Shown: piece after piece, positions 19,686 to 32,225 of the stretch
Numbering within the stretch: position 1 is the first letter of the stretch
How the letters are laid out: each line of letters opens with the position of its first letter
DNA from: Angiostrongylus vasorum
Taxonomy: Eukaryota > Nematoda > Chromadorea > Rhabditida > Metastrongylidae
Length of the DNA: 64,000 bases
Direction of reading: 5' to 3'
Assembly: GCA_018806985.1 (NCBI GenBank)
Contig: JADANN010000365.1
Coordinates: forward strand, 1,288,001-1,352,000
Translations under genes and position numbers: made by a program
The notes under the pieces: model-generated
Told to the model about the DNA's origin: nothing
The model's database searches: none
The model's input: the letters and a program-made list of their open reading frames with translations, nothing else

Positions 19686-22600
19686 ATGTTGGGACGAAAC
19701 TCTCATAAACTGAAAGCTCTTGTAACCACTGTCCAACAGGCATTCCAAACTCGGTTGATAGGTGGTAATGGCCTCAGTTTTGAGTTCACTCCGGAACAGC
19801 TGCAGTTGCGGGATGCTGTGCGCAAGTTCACGACGGAAGAGATCATCCCCGTTGCCCACGACTACGACAGAACAATGGAGTATCCATGGGACGTCATCAA
19901 GAAAGCCCATGCTTGCGGATTTGTGAACACCGACATTCCAGAGGAATACGGTGCTTTCTGTCATCTTAGGAAAGTGCTCTAAGGGAATGCCGAAAGGGAA
20001 AACATCCAGAGTCCGTCCAGTGCAGGACAGTGAATTTTCATTTTATTGAGCAGCATTTAGGAGGACTTGGTATGGATATGGTGTCAAATGTTGTTATCAG
20101 TGAGGAACTTGCGTACGGTTGTTCGGGGATTGGAACTGCAATAATGGGCAACGACCTTGCCGAAACCCCAATAATCCTATGTGGAAGTGATGACGTTAAG
20201 AAGCGATTTCTCCCTCGTATGGTGGAAGAGCCTCTCATGGCGGTGGGTTTGCTACTGTCTCGCTTACTCTAGAGCTTTCAAGAGTCAGCTGTTTTTTTAC
20301 TCCAAAAGTCTGAACTTTAAACAGTTTTGCAATGACAGTTGTTTCCTGTGGAAATAGTTTATCCCTTTTATGTCAGTAAGGCTGCATTCATTCTAAGTCT
20401 GTGGTAGGTTCTCAAGTACTCCAGTTGTAGATACGTGTGCATCGTTGTGAATATGCTAGTAAATTCTATTTCAGGCGTATGCCGTAACGGAATCAATTGC
20501 GGGTTCTGATGTTGCTGGGACGAAGACAAAATGTGAGAAGAAAGGTGACGAATACATACTAAATGGCTCGAAAATGTGGATAACGAATGGTGGACATGCC
20601 AATTGGTAAGTGTAATGCCGTCGTCTTGTTCTGTCTCAAGTCATTTCTTGGTGGTATTCTGTTTTTAATTTTAAATTGAGGTTCTTCGTCTTGGCACGTT
20701 CTGACCAAGATCCAAAAGCACCAGCAGGGAAGGCGTTTACTGCATTTGCAGTGGAAGGAGACACTCCTGGGATAATCCGTGGGAAAAAGGTTCTCTCGAT
20801 TCCACTTTCGTGCTCAGGTTTCCTTCTTGATTCTGTGAACCCTTGGGGGGACAGAGTAATTTTCAGGAAATAAATCTTGGCCAACGTTGTTCAGATACCC
20901 GTGGTATCATGTTTGAAGATGTTCGTGTGCCAGCAGCCAACGTGATTGGTGTTCCAGGTGAAGGGTTCAAGGTGACGTTTTTTTATTTATTTGTATAACA
21001 CGGCTTGATATACTGTGACGATCACAGTTCTTTCATTCGGTTCATTGTCTTGCATCTGTCATGCCCCTATGGTGTCCGGATTTGCGAGCGGGTTGGTTCT
21101 CCTTGTAATTCTGGGATGTCTGTGAAAGAGTGTTCTTAGGCCTTCACCCCATTCAGACGCCTGCCTTTGTGCCTCGAAGGGAGCCTTTCCTAGGCAAATG
21201 TAGTACTGTTTTGCCGAGCCCAGGTTAGTGGAAGACTTAGTTGGACCAGTGAGTGGACGATCCAGCGACCATTTATTGCACAACATCTCCAACCAATTCG
21301 CTCGTCTCACGTGAAATTTTCTATGTTTACTACCGTTTTATCTTTTTTTCTCGTATTCCACTTGTGGCCTGCAACACACACATGGGATCAATCCCGGCAT
21401 CCATGGCTCACCAAGCCTTCCATTCCTCCGAGGTGGGCAAATTAGTACCAGACTTGTCTGGGAGGATAGCAACACCAACTCGATACATCGATAGGCCACC
21501 GCGAGCCCTTGTAAAGGTAAGATATGCATTCAGTCACCTCCAAACGATGCTTGATGAAGTCGAATGCATGGGACATCCCTCAGGAATTGATCAACGCCGA
21601 GGGTTTTATCCTTTATCCTCTATCGTTTTTTTTTGACATTTCGAAGAAGTCATCAGTTCAGGTGGCAATGAAGACGTTCGACAAAACTCGTCCACTCGTA
21701 GCAGCACTAGCGACGGGTCTCGCAGCACGGTGTCTCGACGAAGCCACAAAGTACTCTTTGGAAAGAAAGACGTTCGGCACACAAATAGCTAATGTTGGTA
21801 ACATGTTTATTGATCACTGCTTCTTTCTTGTCACTTTAAACAGAATGGGCAGCGAGCAACTTGTTGCTTATAAAATTTGAGTTCCCCGTAATGGTTTGTT
21901 GCCTTCTTGGGAAAAGTGCATTGGATCTCGTAGTGTGATATGCAACAGAGAACTGGTTTATTTTTTGGCAGTGGCGTTCACGCTGTTTAGTTCGATATTT
22001 CCATCTACAGTCACAAACAGGGTACAACTATCACTGTCATCTTAGAAGAAGTCTGCTCGTAAAGCACCAAACTTTACACCGACCAGCAGAGGCCGTCTAT
22101 TTCGGAATTCCATGGGAAAAAAGTTTTTGTATCCAGCAAGATTTCTATAAAATGGAAGTTGTGCTGATGTTGGCGCGAGTTGTAAAGTCGAGATTCTACC
22201 TGCACAAGTCCGTATTGCGTAGACTTCTGAGGTCGTGATAATTTTCTGTCGGTTTTCTTAGAGGTTTAATCACTACCATAATTAGCTCGTGTGAATTATT
22301 CCAGCATCAAGCCATCCAATTTATTCTCGCAGACATGGCTGCAAATGTTGAGCTGGCACGGCTGATGACGTACAAAAGTGCTTACGAAGTAAGTTTTTTC
22401 CTACTCAATCTTCTGATGCTTTGGAATACATTGTGACTGGTACTACTCTGATGAAACATTTGGGAAAGACAGAGTTACTATAGAAGGAAGTTCCTATAAA
22501 ATATGTGACCACTTCGGTTATATACCTAGTGGCTTTATCGTACGAATGTTTCCAAGTGTACGATTAGGTTACTAGTTTCGTTTTTACCGTCCTACCAGAC

Positions 22601-25271
22601 ATACATTTATACAAACAGAATAGTCTAATTTTCTGATTTGCTTTAGTTTTGAGAATAAATGAAATGAATTAAAGGAACCATTGTGATAGGAGTGATGCTG
22701 TTTTCAGTCGAAAAGCACTAAAGGAAGCTTTTCGATTAATATCCTGTTACATTAATATACTCACACTGCGTTGCTACAAAAGTTTTTATTGTGACTAAAG
22801 TTTCGGCACCTTCGCCCTCCTCAGCTCTGGAAAGATTCGGCTCGTGTCTCCACAGCAGTTGTTTTTCTGCGGTGTAGATCTTTATAGTCGGGTCAGATCG
22901 AATCCAGTACAGTGGAACATCGCACCAACGAATTGCTCTCATTGGGCAGTGCCATCTTATAAAAAACGGTTTCTGACTGATTGTCCAATGGTGATAATTT
23001 GTTCTCATTAGGACGATGCCTCCTGCAGCAATCTTTATGTTGTCTACTCATCCTGAGGTTGAGTGGAAGTCTGTTTTCAAAAATGTTGCTTTGGCGTTGT
23101 TATCTGGATCTACTGCTGAAGAATGACAAGTTTGATCTCGATTTCAAAGAACTGAACGAACTACAGAAACTCTCATCTTTGTCCATGACTTCATGAAGCT
23201 ATGCTCATAAGGGGCGTCTATTCATTATGCGGTTTAGGCGCTTAATTTCTACTTCCGGGTCTTCCACATACTTTTCGACGGTGGGGTAACCCTTGCTGGC
23301 TAGGCAACTTTTCATTTCCATGAGTTGTTATATACAATGCCACTACTTGGATACTTGAGTGGTCCTACTTCACGACTAGTGAGAAAGCCCGCACTTTTTT
23401 TCATTCGTTTCGTTGCCTCGTGATCGTTGTCCACCGTGGTGTTCTGCTTCGAATACAGTAACGAGTGCGAGAATTGCACCGTGATTTGTAAAACTTTTGC
23501 AGCTAGGACTATTGCGGATTTCAAATAGTTAAAAGCACGCCCACCTATCGTACAGGTGGTTATCCCAGGGGAGGCTTGCATTTTCCTGAAGTCCACTCTG
23601 AAGTTCTTTTCTTCAATTCTCGCTGTTATTTGAGCGACCCATCTATGTTTCGCAATCGGTGTGTAATATTAAGATTCTCGAAGATGAGATAGATTTTAAT
23701 GACCCGAATTACCCATTCTAGCTAGACCTTATGCTTGCCGACTATAGTTCAGAAGAGCGTTAAAGTTTTCTGTCGGTAGTACATACAATTTTCAATTTGG
23801 TTGAAGTATCAGTCTGTTTCTCTGCGACATAACAGAGCGCTAGAAGGACAGTATTTCATCGGGTATTCCTCAACTTACCAGTCATGTGCTGGTTTTCATT
23901 ACCTCGTAGAAAAGAGAAATTTCAGAACACGTCTTCATCCATACTAGTGAGTTTTCTTGCGGTTGATTTATTGCACAGTTTTTCGTTTTGAAATCTTGAA
24001 GTACTCGGGAAAGTATTTTGCCATCTATCTTCTCTTTTCTTGTTTTTTTTTTCTTTGGGAATGTTTTATACGTTGAGAGAGCCAAGAAACTTTTTAAGAA
24101 GAGTCGTGTAGTATGATTGAAGGGATCATATTTGCCAATGTAAATTATCATACTATTGTAGTCGAAGTGAAAGACCACAGAAAGACCATAGTTTTTAACG
24201 GAGTGAGATGCTTTCCTTTTCGTTACTTCTCTTGCGATTTCTTTCTTAAAATTTTTGATCAACGTGGTGCTGTTTGTCGTCTGTTCATAATATTACTATG
24301 CAAACTAGGCTACCTGTAATAACATTCGTTGGCAACAGGAAGGTCTATAAGGATAAGGATGAAGCTCTCGGCGTCGATCAGTCCCTGCGGGATGCGCCAA
24401 GCATTCGACTTCATTAAGCATCGTAGGTGATTGAATGCATATCTGGCCTTTACAATGACTCGCGTTGGCCTACCGATGTATCGAGCCAGTGCTACTATCC
24501 CCCCAGAAAAGTTCGGTAACAACTTTCCGACCCTGGATGGATAGAAGGCTCGGTGAGCCACGGACGCAGGGATCGATCCCATGTGAGTGTCGCAGGGCGC
24601 CTGCGACCACTGCGCCACACGCTCCATCGGAAGGCCTATATCGTGCGTACTTTATTTACGGGAAGGTGTGGGAGAACAGTCTATATTGTACTTAATTTGG
24701 TATACTAAATTATGGTGATTATGCTGAATTTGCCAAAAAATGCAATTGGAATCCTGCTGTACCACCTAAACATGGAAGGTTCTTTGTCTAGATTGGCAAA
24801 AGTTTTTTTTTTTTGTAATGAATTAGGGTTTTTGAAAAAATATGACCTGCAATATAGTTGCTGTTCTAGTCCTCGTTTGTTCATGTTCTGAAATTCCAGG
24901 TGCAGGAGAAGCGACCTGGATCGTACTATTCTTCAATTGCCAAGTTATTCGCTAGCGACTCAACTAATCAAGCAGCTACGAATGCCGTACAGATTTTTGG
25001 AGGCGCTGGATTTAACACAGAATACCCAGTCGAGAAATTAATGAGAGATGCGAAGATTTTCCAAATTTATGAGGGAACAAGTCAGGTAAAGTGTAGGAAA
25101 AGGCAACTTGATTAATATATGCATTCTACTCTCGCAGCTCAGATACCATAATTTGGGCATCATGATCCTAATTTGGAATATTTTTTAAATGTAGTTGCAT
25201 TTGCTCAGATTCAACGTATCGTCATAGCACGTCAGCTTCTATCTCGCGTCAAAACCAACGGCGGATACTAA
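19686..25271 (+). CDS. Medium-chain-type acyl-CoA dehydrogenase, copy A
   Basis: FAD enzyme for the first step of mitochondrial beta-oxidation (acyl-CoA to trans-2-enoyl-CoA), passing electrons to ETF. Exons: 19,686-19,950; 20,061-20,242; 20,475-20,605; 20,681-20,789; 20,867-20,971; 21,662-21,793; 22,305-22,388; 24,900-25,085; 25,209-25,271. They join in frame to 418 residues; human ACADM has 421. The N-terminus is basic and lacks acids for about 30 residues, as in a mitochondrial presequence. Signatures: [10 protein letters not shown] (human has the PGAG form), [17 protein letters not shown], and catalytic Glu (about 394) in IYEGTSQIQR. Introns 5 and 7 hold SINE-A copies. It is the upstream member of a tandem pair, divergent from rab-6.2. 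It belongs with the C. elegans acdh-7/-8/-10 group; which one cannot be decided by eye. Confidence 0.93.
21358..21632 (+). mobile_element. SINE-A copy 3, in dehydrogenase A intron 5
   Basis: The 5' tRNA-like head is truncated before the A box. It starts around GCAACACACACATGGGATC, keeps the full body and ends GGGTTTTATCCTTTATCCTC. It lies about 30 bp before the exon 6 acceptor. Confidence 0.8.
22745..22835 (-). mobile_element. Hammerhead-like core, Penelope-type remnant
   Basis: On the minus strand: CTGAGGA (22,824-22,818), a GGGCGAAGGTGCC stem-loop, GAAAC (22,804-22,800), the loop TTTA, then GTC (22,795-22,793), followed by ACAATAAAAACTTTTG. This reproduces the complete hammerhead core with a minimal two-pair helix III and a GUC cleavage triplet, as known for retroelement hammerheads. 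Helix I is not complementary as written, so activity is doubtful. It lies in dehydrogenase A intron 7, antisense to the gene. Confidence 0.5.
23330..23590 (-). repeat. Dispersed repeat R4, copy 1
   Basis: In dehydrogenase A intron 7. Shares an ordered series with 38,645-38,900: ACTTGGAT(A/G)CTTG, TTCACGA, GCAC-TTTTT...TTCGTTTC, ATCGTTGTCC. The strand given is arbitrary. It may be the edge of a larger element; no protein is recognised. Confidence 0.45.
24345..24627 (-). mobile_element. SINE-A copy 4, in dehydrogenase A intron 7
   Basis: Near full length and antisense to the host gene. On the minus strand: head GGAGCGTGTGGCGCAGTGG, B-box-like GGGATCGATCCC, standard body, and tail ending AGCTTCATCCTTATCC. 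Confidence 0.85.
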
Positions 25272-25475
25272 TATTTTTTTGGTTCTTCTCCCTAGATTTC
25301 GTTGTTTTTGCAAAGACGTCTACTATTGGTGTCATTTGAATTAAAAGTTTTCTGATATATGGGACTGTATTTTCTTATAACAGTTAGTTCTGCTCGGTAT
25401 TTCTCAATTCGTTCGTTGATTCTACCTTTATTTCGTCTTCCCAATCTTATTTCTGTCCTTTGTTTAGAGTCAGCG
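25272..25475 (+). promoter_or_regulatory. Short spacer between the tandem dehydrogenase genes
   Basis: Only 204 bp separate the stop of copy A from the ATG of copy B. The spacer is T-rich and ends in TTTGTTTAG eight bases before the downstream ATG, an acceptor suitable for spliced-leader addition. No AATAAA is seen after copy A; ATTAAA occurs near 25,341. This fits a nematode operon spacer, or a close tandem duplicate with a very small promoter. Confidence 0.5.
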
Positions 25476-28400
25476 ATGTTAAACAGGGCCACAATCCGAT
25501 TTCTTCGTGCTTGTTCTCAATGGTACATTCCCAGCAACTTCATGAGTTTTGGTATTTCACTTTCCTCTATACATATGTGCTGGTCAATTTATTTGCCACA
25601 CGAAAGTATCCAAGGCTTTCCTACTTCTTAAAATCTCTTTTCAAGACCTAAGCGCTACACAGAAAGAGATCCAGGGTACTGCATTAAAATTTGCCAAAGA
25701 AGAAATTCTTCCTGTGGCTGCTAAATACGATGAGAGTGGAGATTTTCCTTGGGATATCGTCAAGAAGGCACATTCTCTGGGCCTTATGAATCCTCAGATT
25801 CCTGAGAGATATGGCGGACCTGGAATGTCATCATTGGAAACAGCCCTTGTTGTGGAAGCATTGTCGTATGGATGTACGGGTATACAACTGGCAATCATGG
25901 GACCGTCTTTAGGGTTAGCTCCAGTTTACATCGCCGGAAATGAAGAGCAAAAGAAGAAGTATCTTGGTTAGTTGGCGGTATGCTTTTTTATTTCCTGTTA
26001 TATTTATTTTTTCCTATGTTTATGTTATCGAGCAAGATATAACTCTAAATTTAAGCTAATACAGTTGATACGTACATCTGCATAGTGCTCTCGTGTTGTT
26101 AAGTTGTGTGACTTAGTTTTGCGCAATAACGCCATTATAGAAGTATTCTCCATTCATTTCTTTCATGGTAACAGTCAAACATGTGGAATGAAAAAGAAAC
26201 GAACAGGATACTGGGGCATTCCCATTGAAATTGGCGACAGTCTTTCGTATTTCGTGAGGAAAATTGGTGGTGATGTCTTTTCGTTTACGCATTCTGTACT
26301 GATTATGACAAGGAGGCTCCGGTAGTCGTTTGCATAGGCTTGATGGAGAAAATTGTAATGTCTTGTTGCGTTATGATGATACCACGTTTAATTTTGTCGA
26401 ATGTCTCGAAAGTATTCCGTTACAAATTCTTTCCTTTGATTTCCACATCACATATTTTCAAGGGTGGTTGGCATCGGAACCAATTTTGGCTTCCTATTGT
26501 GTAACAGAACCTGGTGCCGGGTCTGATGTGAGTGGCGTCAAAACAAAAGTAAGCCGTTGTTGAGTTACAATTGCATTTACTAGCCAACTTATTTTTCTGG
26601 CGCTATTTCTAGGCTGAGAAAAAAGGCGACGAATATGTAATCAATGGCCAAAAGGCATGGATCACCGGTGGAGGATATGCTAAATGGTATTACTTATCCT
26701 TACCTGTGAAAGTTTATATTGTTTCTTTTCGTCTACTCTTTTTTTTTCTTCCTTTCTTTTGTCGTTTCTTTGTGCTTGTAGTTTACTCACAGATAGGTAT
26801 GTTTTCCTTGTAGATAAGTTATTTTTTTAAGGTTCTTCACTCTGGCTCGTTCCGATCCTGATCCGAAAGCACCTGCAGGGAAAGCATTCACAGCATTTAT
26901 TATCGATGGTGATACCCCAGGAATTGTAAGGGGTAAGAAGGTACGCTGATCGTTCAGCATGGGTTGATACATTGCTTTTTAAAGCTTAATATTCTTGGTT
27001 TTAATTAAATCGTCACTTATTTTTTATAATAGAATATATCCCATACATTTTACTGTAGGACATTTTATCAAAGGTTTTACTTCTCATTGTGACTGAGTGT
27101 TTTGACTACTGAACTGTGATGTGAGGCGGGGTTCTTCACCCAGCAATCTTACAAGTCGAAAACGCGTCCACCATTTTCATCAGAGAGCTAAGCGAAGAGT
27201 AAACTAATGCTAAGAATCATCACTGGTAGCAACTTAGTTGCATGGGAGCAGTTCACTCTCCGATCCGTAGTGGCAAGCGACTGCTTTCGGTGATGAGATT
27301 TGAGGGAGTCCTAATACGACTAGTTAAAAACTCCAGGAAAATCAGATTTTTATCAAACAAGAAGGTTACTAGTAAAATAGAAATTGTGCTTTTACTTAGC
27401 AGTTATCTTTGTCATAAAATTCGACTGGAGGGTATAATAAATCCGCAAACGATAGAGAGTATAAGATCTTACTTATGGTTTTTTTGACATCTACTCAAGG
27501 TGATAAGTCGTAAATGTGCCTGAGGCGAAGAGTGAAAAATTGCAATTCTTAATTTATAGATTTATTGGCATCGTTGTAGCTAATCGACAATCCTGTCAAT
27601 TCCTGCGATATTACGCTTCCATCTCTCGCTACCTGTTTGACTTTTCTATGCTTGAAGAATGTAAAAATCATCAACTATTAATTTTCGTAAGTTCTGCGAG
27701 AACAGTGGCGCGTGTGGTGCAGTGGTTGGAGGCGCCACTGCGACACACACGTGGAATCGATCCCCGCGCCCATAGCCCACCAAGCCTTTCATCCCTCCGG
27801 GGTCGGCAAATTGGTACCAGACTTGTCTGGGAGGATAGCAGCACTGGCTCGATACATCGGTAGTCAACCGCGAGTCATTGCAAAGGCCAGATATGCATTC
27901 AGTCACCTCCAACGATACTTAATGAAGTCGAATGCATGGCGCATCTCTCAGGGATTGACCAACGCCGAGAGCTTTATCCTTTATCCTTTATCTGCAAGAA
28001 GATGGGAGCTTTCATCGTTCACGAAATGCTTGCCAATACCATGATACTGGATTTCAATGTGATGAAAGGTCGAACGGTTGAAAAGGACAATAGGACTCTG
28101 TCTACCTGAAATTGGAAATTTTTCTGGTGGTAAAAATCATCTTTTAGGATCGCAACTGTTTTGCGGAATAATTTCTTGGAGAAAAACGGTGATCGTGATA
28201 GATGAATAAGTCGCACATTGATAGAGGTTTCATTTCAAGAATCCCATTTTCAACATTTAACGTTTGAGGCAAACTTCATGGTCATGTAAAATAGTCATGA
28301 TCCTTCAGCACGATGTCCAAACAGCATGGTAATGCCACATAAAACCTTATCTTGATGCAAATATAGTAAACATATAACAATCTACGCTTAATTTCGCTTG

Positions 28401-31400
28401 ACTGTCGCGTGAGACGACGTTTAATTTCATGTCGGCTCAAGTCATCCACCACTGCTTATCTACACATAAAGAACTCAAACCAATATGTTTCCATGGGTTT
28501 TTTTGTGGCCAACATTTGGGAACTGATTGTGTACACGAGACGAACAGATGTAGACAAGAGAAGGTTATGTTGTGAGAGACGACATGTGTTGAGGAGTTGG
28601 AAAGACTTATCGATTTCTTTCCGAAGACGAGAACCCATACGCTGCCGCAGTAGAGGAAAGGTAAAGAGTTCCAGTCCTCCTCTTGCATGTCATGCTATTA
28701 AACCCCATATTATCACAAGGGTTAGATTTGAAAGCTTATAGGATGGTCTCCACTTTAACGACAATGCCACCTATGCCCGATAAAACGGTTTGTGCAGCAT
28801 TAAAGCACTAATCGAGCTTATAAATGGGGAAAATCAAAAAAGTTGGAAATACGTGTGAATTATGGGCTCACTCATGTCATTTTTATAAGTAGAGTCGCCT
28901 TCGGACAGCCACTAATGGTGGAAGTGGTTAACAAATTCCGATGCATAGTGGTAACTATTTCTGTGGAGCTTAACTGTGGCGCATTTCGTAGTGGTGAGGC
29001 TTGTCTACGATTTTTTGGATAAAATAAGGTGAGGAATTAATGCTGAGAAGAATCCATCTTTTTCGGCATATCACCCGTGGGAAGAAAGGAAAAGAAATTT
29101 CCAAGCTGGTTATCCGCCTGAAACTAGAGAAAGAACAGTAGACTGCAACACAGAATCGGAGCGCTACAATGGTGTTAAAGGTGTTGATATGAAAAAAATA
29201 GAAGAGACGTTGCCGTGATGTCCACAGTGCATGACGCAACCGTTTATCCACCTCAAGTCCGCCGATTGTTGAAAACAACAGCCCGAGGAATGTATTCACG
29301 GACAAAACTAATCAGGTGCTTTACCTACGTCTCTTCTTCTACACGAACACTCGACGTGTCTGGTTGAGGTACTGAAGATTATAATGAACACATGCGGAAA
29401 ACCTCATTGAATGACTTTTAAATCAGAATCTACTTGCGTAACGTTGGAAGGGGTTGCTTCCTCGTCTTTCACTTTTATTTCCTTAAGGAAAGTGGTACAG
29501 TTTGTGTCGAAACCATCAAGTAGGACTTCATACATAACTATTTCTGAAGATCAACTGTGCTGAATTCTTTTTGATTAACGAATGCTTTACAAACACATAG
29601 CTATTCTAGAGAAATCTTAGTGGGTTATCACCTTATCATATCGAAAAGTTTTTTGTAAAATGTCGAATTACCATGATATTTGTCGTAGTCACTTTTTAGA
29701 AGTAATAATCCCTAAAAATGTTCTATTTGCAACTCATGCTTACTTCTCGGAAAAAATCTTGATTTCTTTCAAGCAAAAATGGTATTATTTAGCACGTTGG
29801 TAGAAAAAAGATATGTGTGAAATATTCCTCTGATAAATCACGTTTGGGTGGTTCGATGATCTTCTTTGGTAACAGTTATTGGCATTACTTCGTTTCAATG
29901 ATAGTCAATACAATCAGTCATGAGTTCCTACATTTGGTAGTATCTGTACATCTCTGCGAAGCAAAGTAATGTTGCGGAGGTCGTTAACAAAGGATTTCGC
30001 TTGGTTTCTAATGAGTATAAGAATATATGGAACTGGTCGCAATAATTGCTGTCATTGCGAAAAAGAGTGATGAACAAGGGATAAATGTTTAGGGTCTTTA
30101 TAATCATGGTTTCAGTACGATGAAGTGCATTTTACACACACAAAAAGCTGATTTGACTCAGGCTTTCGCCAGCCAAGCCCTTTATATCGAACTAATTCAA
30201 ATTCATGATTGTCATGCATTTGGCAAATCTTTGTATGGATTTACGTTCCCAGTTTTAACGAGTTTATAGCTGGGTACGAATACGATGATGGATCTATACG
30301 TGTTGAATAAGCTATTTTAACTTTATTGTTCATCGTTTATTTTGAAGAGAGGGATAATATTCAGGATGAACGCACCTTCACTAAGAGAAATGGTCAAGAA
30401 ATGCTCTCAAGAGTATGCAACAATTTTGTAGCTTCTAAAATGATCCTTAAGTTTTTGTGCGATATTTTACAAGTTTTACAGAGTTGAAATGTACTATGAC
30501 TAAGTGGCAGACCTTTGAGAGAGTTTTAAGTGGTGTAGTAGTTCGATGCGCCCTTTATTGCAGTACACGTGTGTTCCTTTGATCGATCTTTGCGCATGTC
30601 ACATTTTGATAACAAAATAGAATGACAGGATAAAAACGCTGAACCTATACATCGGTAGATGCCCACAATTCACTCTATAGGCTAGATATACATTCATTCA
30701 CCTTCCTGCTGCTTAATAGAATTGAACGCATAGTACATGCCTTAGGGGCTTGATCAACACGGAGCTCTTTTTCTTCATCTTTGTCCTTTTATTTGCTTAT
30801 AAAATCGAATAGTTCTAATACATCTTATTTATTCAGGAAAAGAATATGGGACAACGTTGCTCAGATACTCGGACAATTACTTTTGAAGACGTTCGAGTTC
30901 CAGCTAGTAACGTACTCGGCAAACCAGGGGAAGGTTTCAAGGTGGCCATGAGTGCTTTTGACATGACTCGACCAGGTGTCGCTGCCGGAGCCGTTGGTTT
31001 ATCGTGGAGAGCCCTCGATGAGGCTGCGAAGTACGCTCTGGAAAGGAAAACGTTCGGTACAGAAATAGCCAATGTAATATTCGTCCTTTCAATCTTTCTC
31101 GGTATTCGAAAAAATGCTTGGTGTAGCTATTTGTTAACTTTTTAGCATCAAGCAGTGCAGTTCATGCTTGCTGATATAGCTGTGAATCTCGAGCTCTCTC
31201 GTCTAGCTACCTATAGGGCTGCTTATGACGTCGATCGTCAGGTATTACTTTCTGGATAGTCAGTTTACATAGCAGACATGGGAAAAAAAGATTAACTGCA
31301 TGGTGTTAATACATTGCTTCATCACGTCAACGGATTAAAATGGTCTCTATGGAAGATGTATTTTCTTTACTAAGGTCCGCTCGTCCTACTTTGCATCGAT

Positions 31401-31769
31401 TGCTAAGTGTTTCGCTGCCGATACAGCTAATCAAGCGGCAACTAACGCTGTTCAAATCTTCGGCGGGAATGGATTCAATTCTGAATATCCAGTCGAGAAG
31501 CTGATGCGAGACGCTAAGATTTACCAGATTTATGAAGGGACAAGCCAAGTAAAATTTTGTGTTTTGCCCCTATAACTTTTGACTGTTCTGATGTATGTAG
31601 AATGAAATAGGTGACTGTTTGGGAATGCGATGGTATGAAATCACAGCACATGCAATGCAATCTCGAGCTTGAATTGTTGCTAAACACGTTCTTTTAGATC
31701 CAGCGTATCGTCATTACTCGTATGCTTCTTGGATATTTCCAGCAAAACCAAACGACACGTGGTATTTAA
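25476..31769 (+). CDS. Medium-chain-type acyl-CoA dehydrogenase, copy B
   Basis: Paralogue of copy A with the same predicted mitochondrial beta-oxidation role. Exons: 25,476-25,551; 25,646-25,966; 26,463-26,548; 26,613-26,686; 26,832-26,940; 30,837-31,073; 31,146-31,241; 31,375-31,548; 31,698-31,769. They join in frame to 414 residues. The start gives a presequence-like [15 protein letters not shown]. The exon 1 donor (GGTATTTC) was chosen because it alone continues in frame into DLSATQKE. Signatures: [10 protein letters not shown] (classic form), [17 protein letters not shown], and catalytic Glu (about 387) in IYEGTSQIQR. Intron 5 (3.9 kb) contains two SINE-A copies. AATAAA at 31,782 is a probable polyadenylation signal. 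Five intron sites are shared with copy A and three on each side are not, so the duplication is old. Confidence 0.93.
27707..27995 (+). mobile_element. SINE-A copy 5, best-preserved
   Basis: Full-length copy in dehydrogenase B intron 5. Head GGCGCGTGTGGTGCAGTGG, B-box-like GGAATCGATCCC, complete body, and tail CTTTATCCTTTATCCTTTAT showing the TTTATCC repeat unit clearly. This is the best reference for the family here. Confidence 0.9.
30640..30790 (+). mobile_element. SINE-A copy 6, old 3' fragment
   Basis: Only the 3' half, heavily diverged: CTATACATCGGTAG, CTAGATATACATTCATTCACC, TTAATAGAATTGAACGCAT, GGGGCTTGATCAACAC. It ends about 47 bp before exon 6 of dehydrogenase B. Confidence 0.6.
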
Positions 31770-31781
31770 AGATATTCTTTT

Positions 31782-31787
31782 AATAAA
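31782..31787 (+). terminator. Polyadenylation signal AATAAA of dehydrogenase B
   Basis: Canonical AATAAA 13 bp after the stop codon of dehydrogenase B, followed by a T-rich stretch. Confidence 0.6.
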
Positions 31788-32225
31788 AAGTACTTTTGAG
31801 TGACATCGGTCTTATGATACACGGTATTCGGAGACGAGCGTATACGGAGAGTGCTGCTGTTCGCACTGAATGCTCTACAAATTCCCATTAGTTTGAAGCT
31901 TTAATTTTATCAGCTGAAGATCCGTGTGGTAAATATACGCACTGTTTGAAGCACAATATCATTGGATTGCCAGCGTTGGAACAGCTTTTGATTATATAAA
32001 AAAATTGGAATTCTAGCTACAATGTTGTTCTTGAAAGTTGCTATTCTGAGATCATTCAGGTAGATAAGATCTTATCACAAAAAGAGAGTTGGACAGGATT
32101 TAAACACAATTCATAGCGTTGTTCACTATGCTGGACAATTGATTTATAATTTCTAATACATGTGCTTATTCGCAATAAGTGTTTTCCGAATACGAAGGAG
32201 TTTATCGCCAGATACTTGATATTTG

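Noticed and set aside
22981..23220. Possible retrotransposon coding fragment
   Set aside because: The 71-codon ORF has no reverse transcriptase or endonuclease motif; only proximity to the hammerhead-like motif suggested it.
27516..28044. Overlapping 88-115 codon ORFs in dehydrogenase B intron 5
   Set aside because: They are frames of SINE-A copy 5, not exons.
28409..28741. 110-codon ORF on plus and 83-codon ORF on minus
   Set aside because: Overlapping opposite frames without motifs inside a dehydrogenase intron; no splice support.
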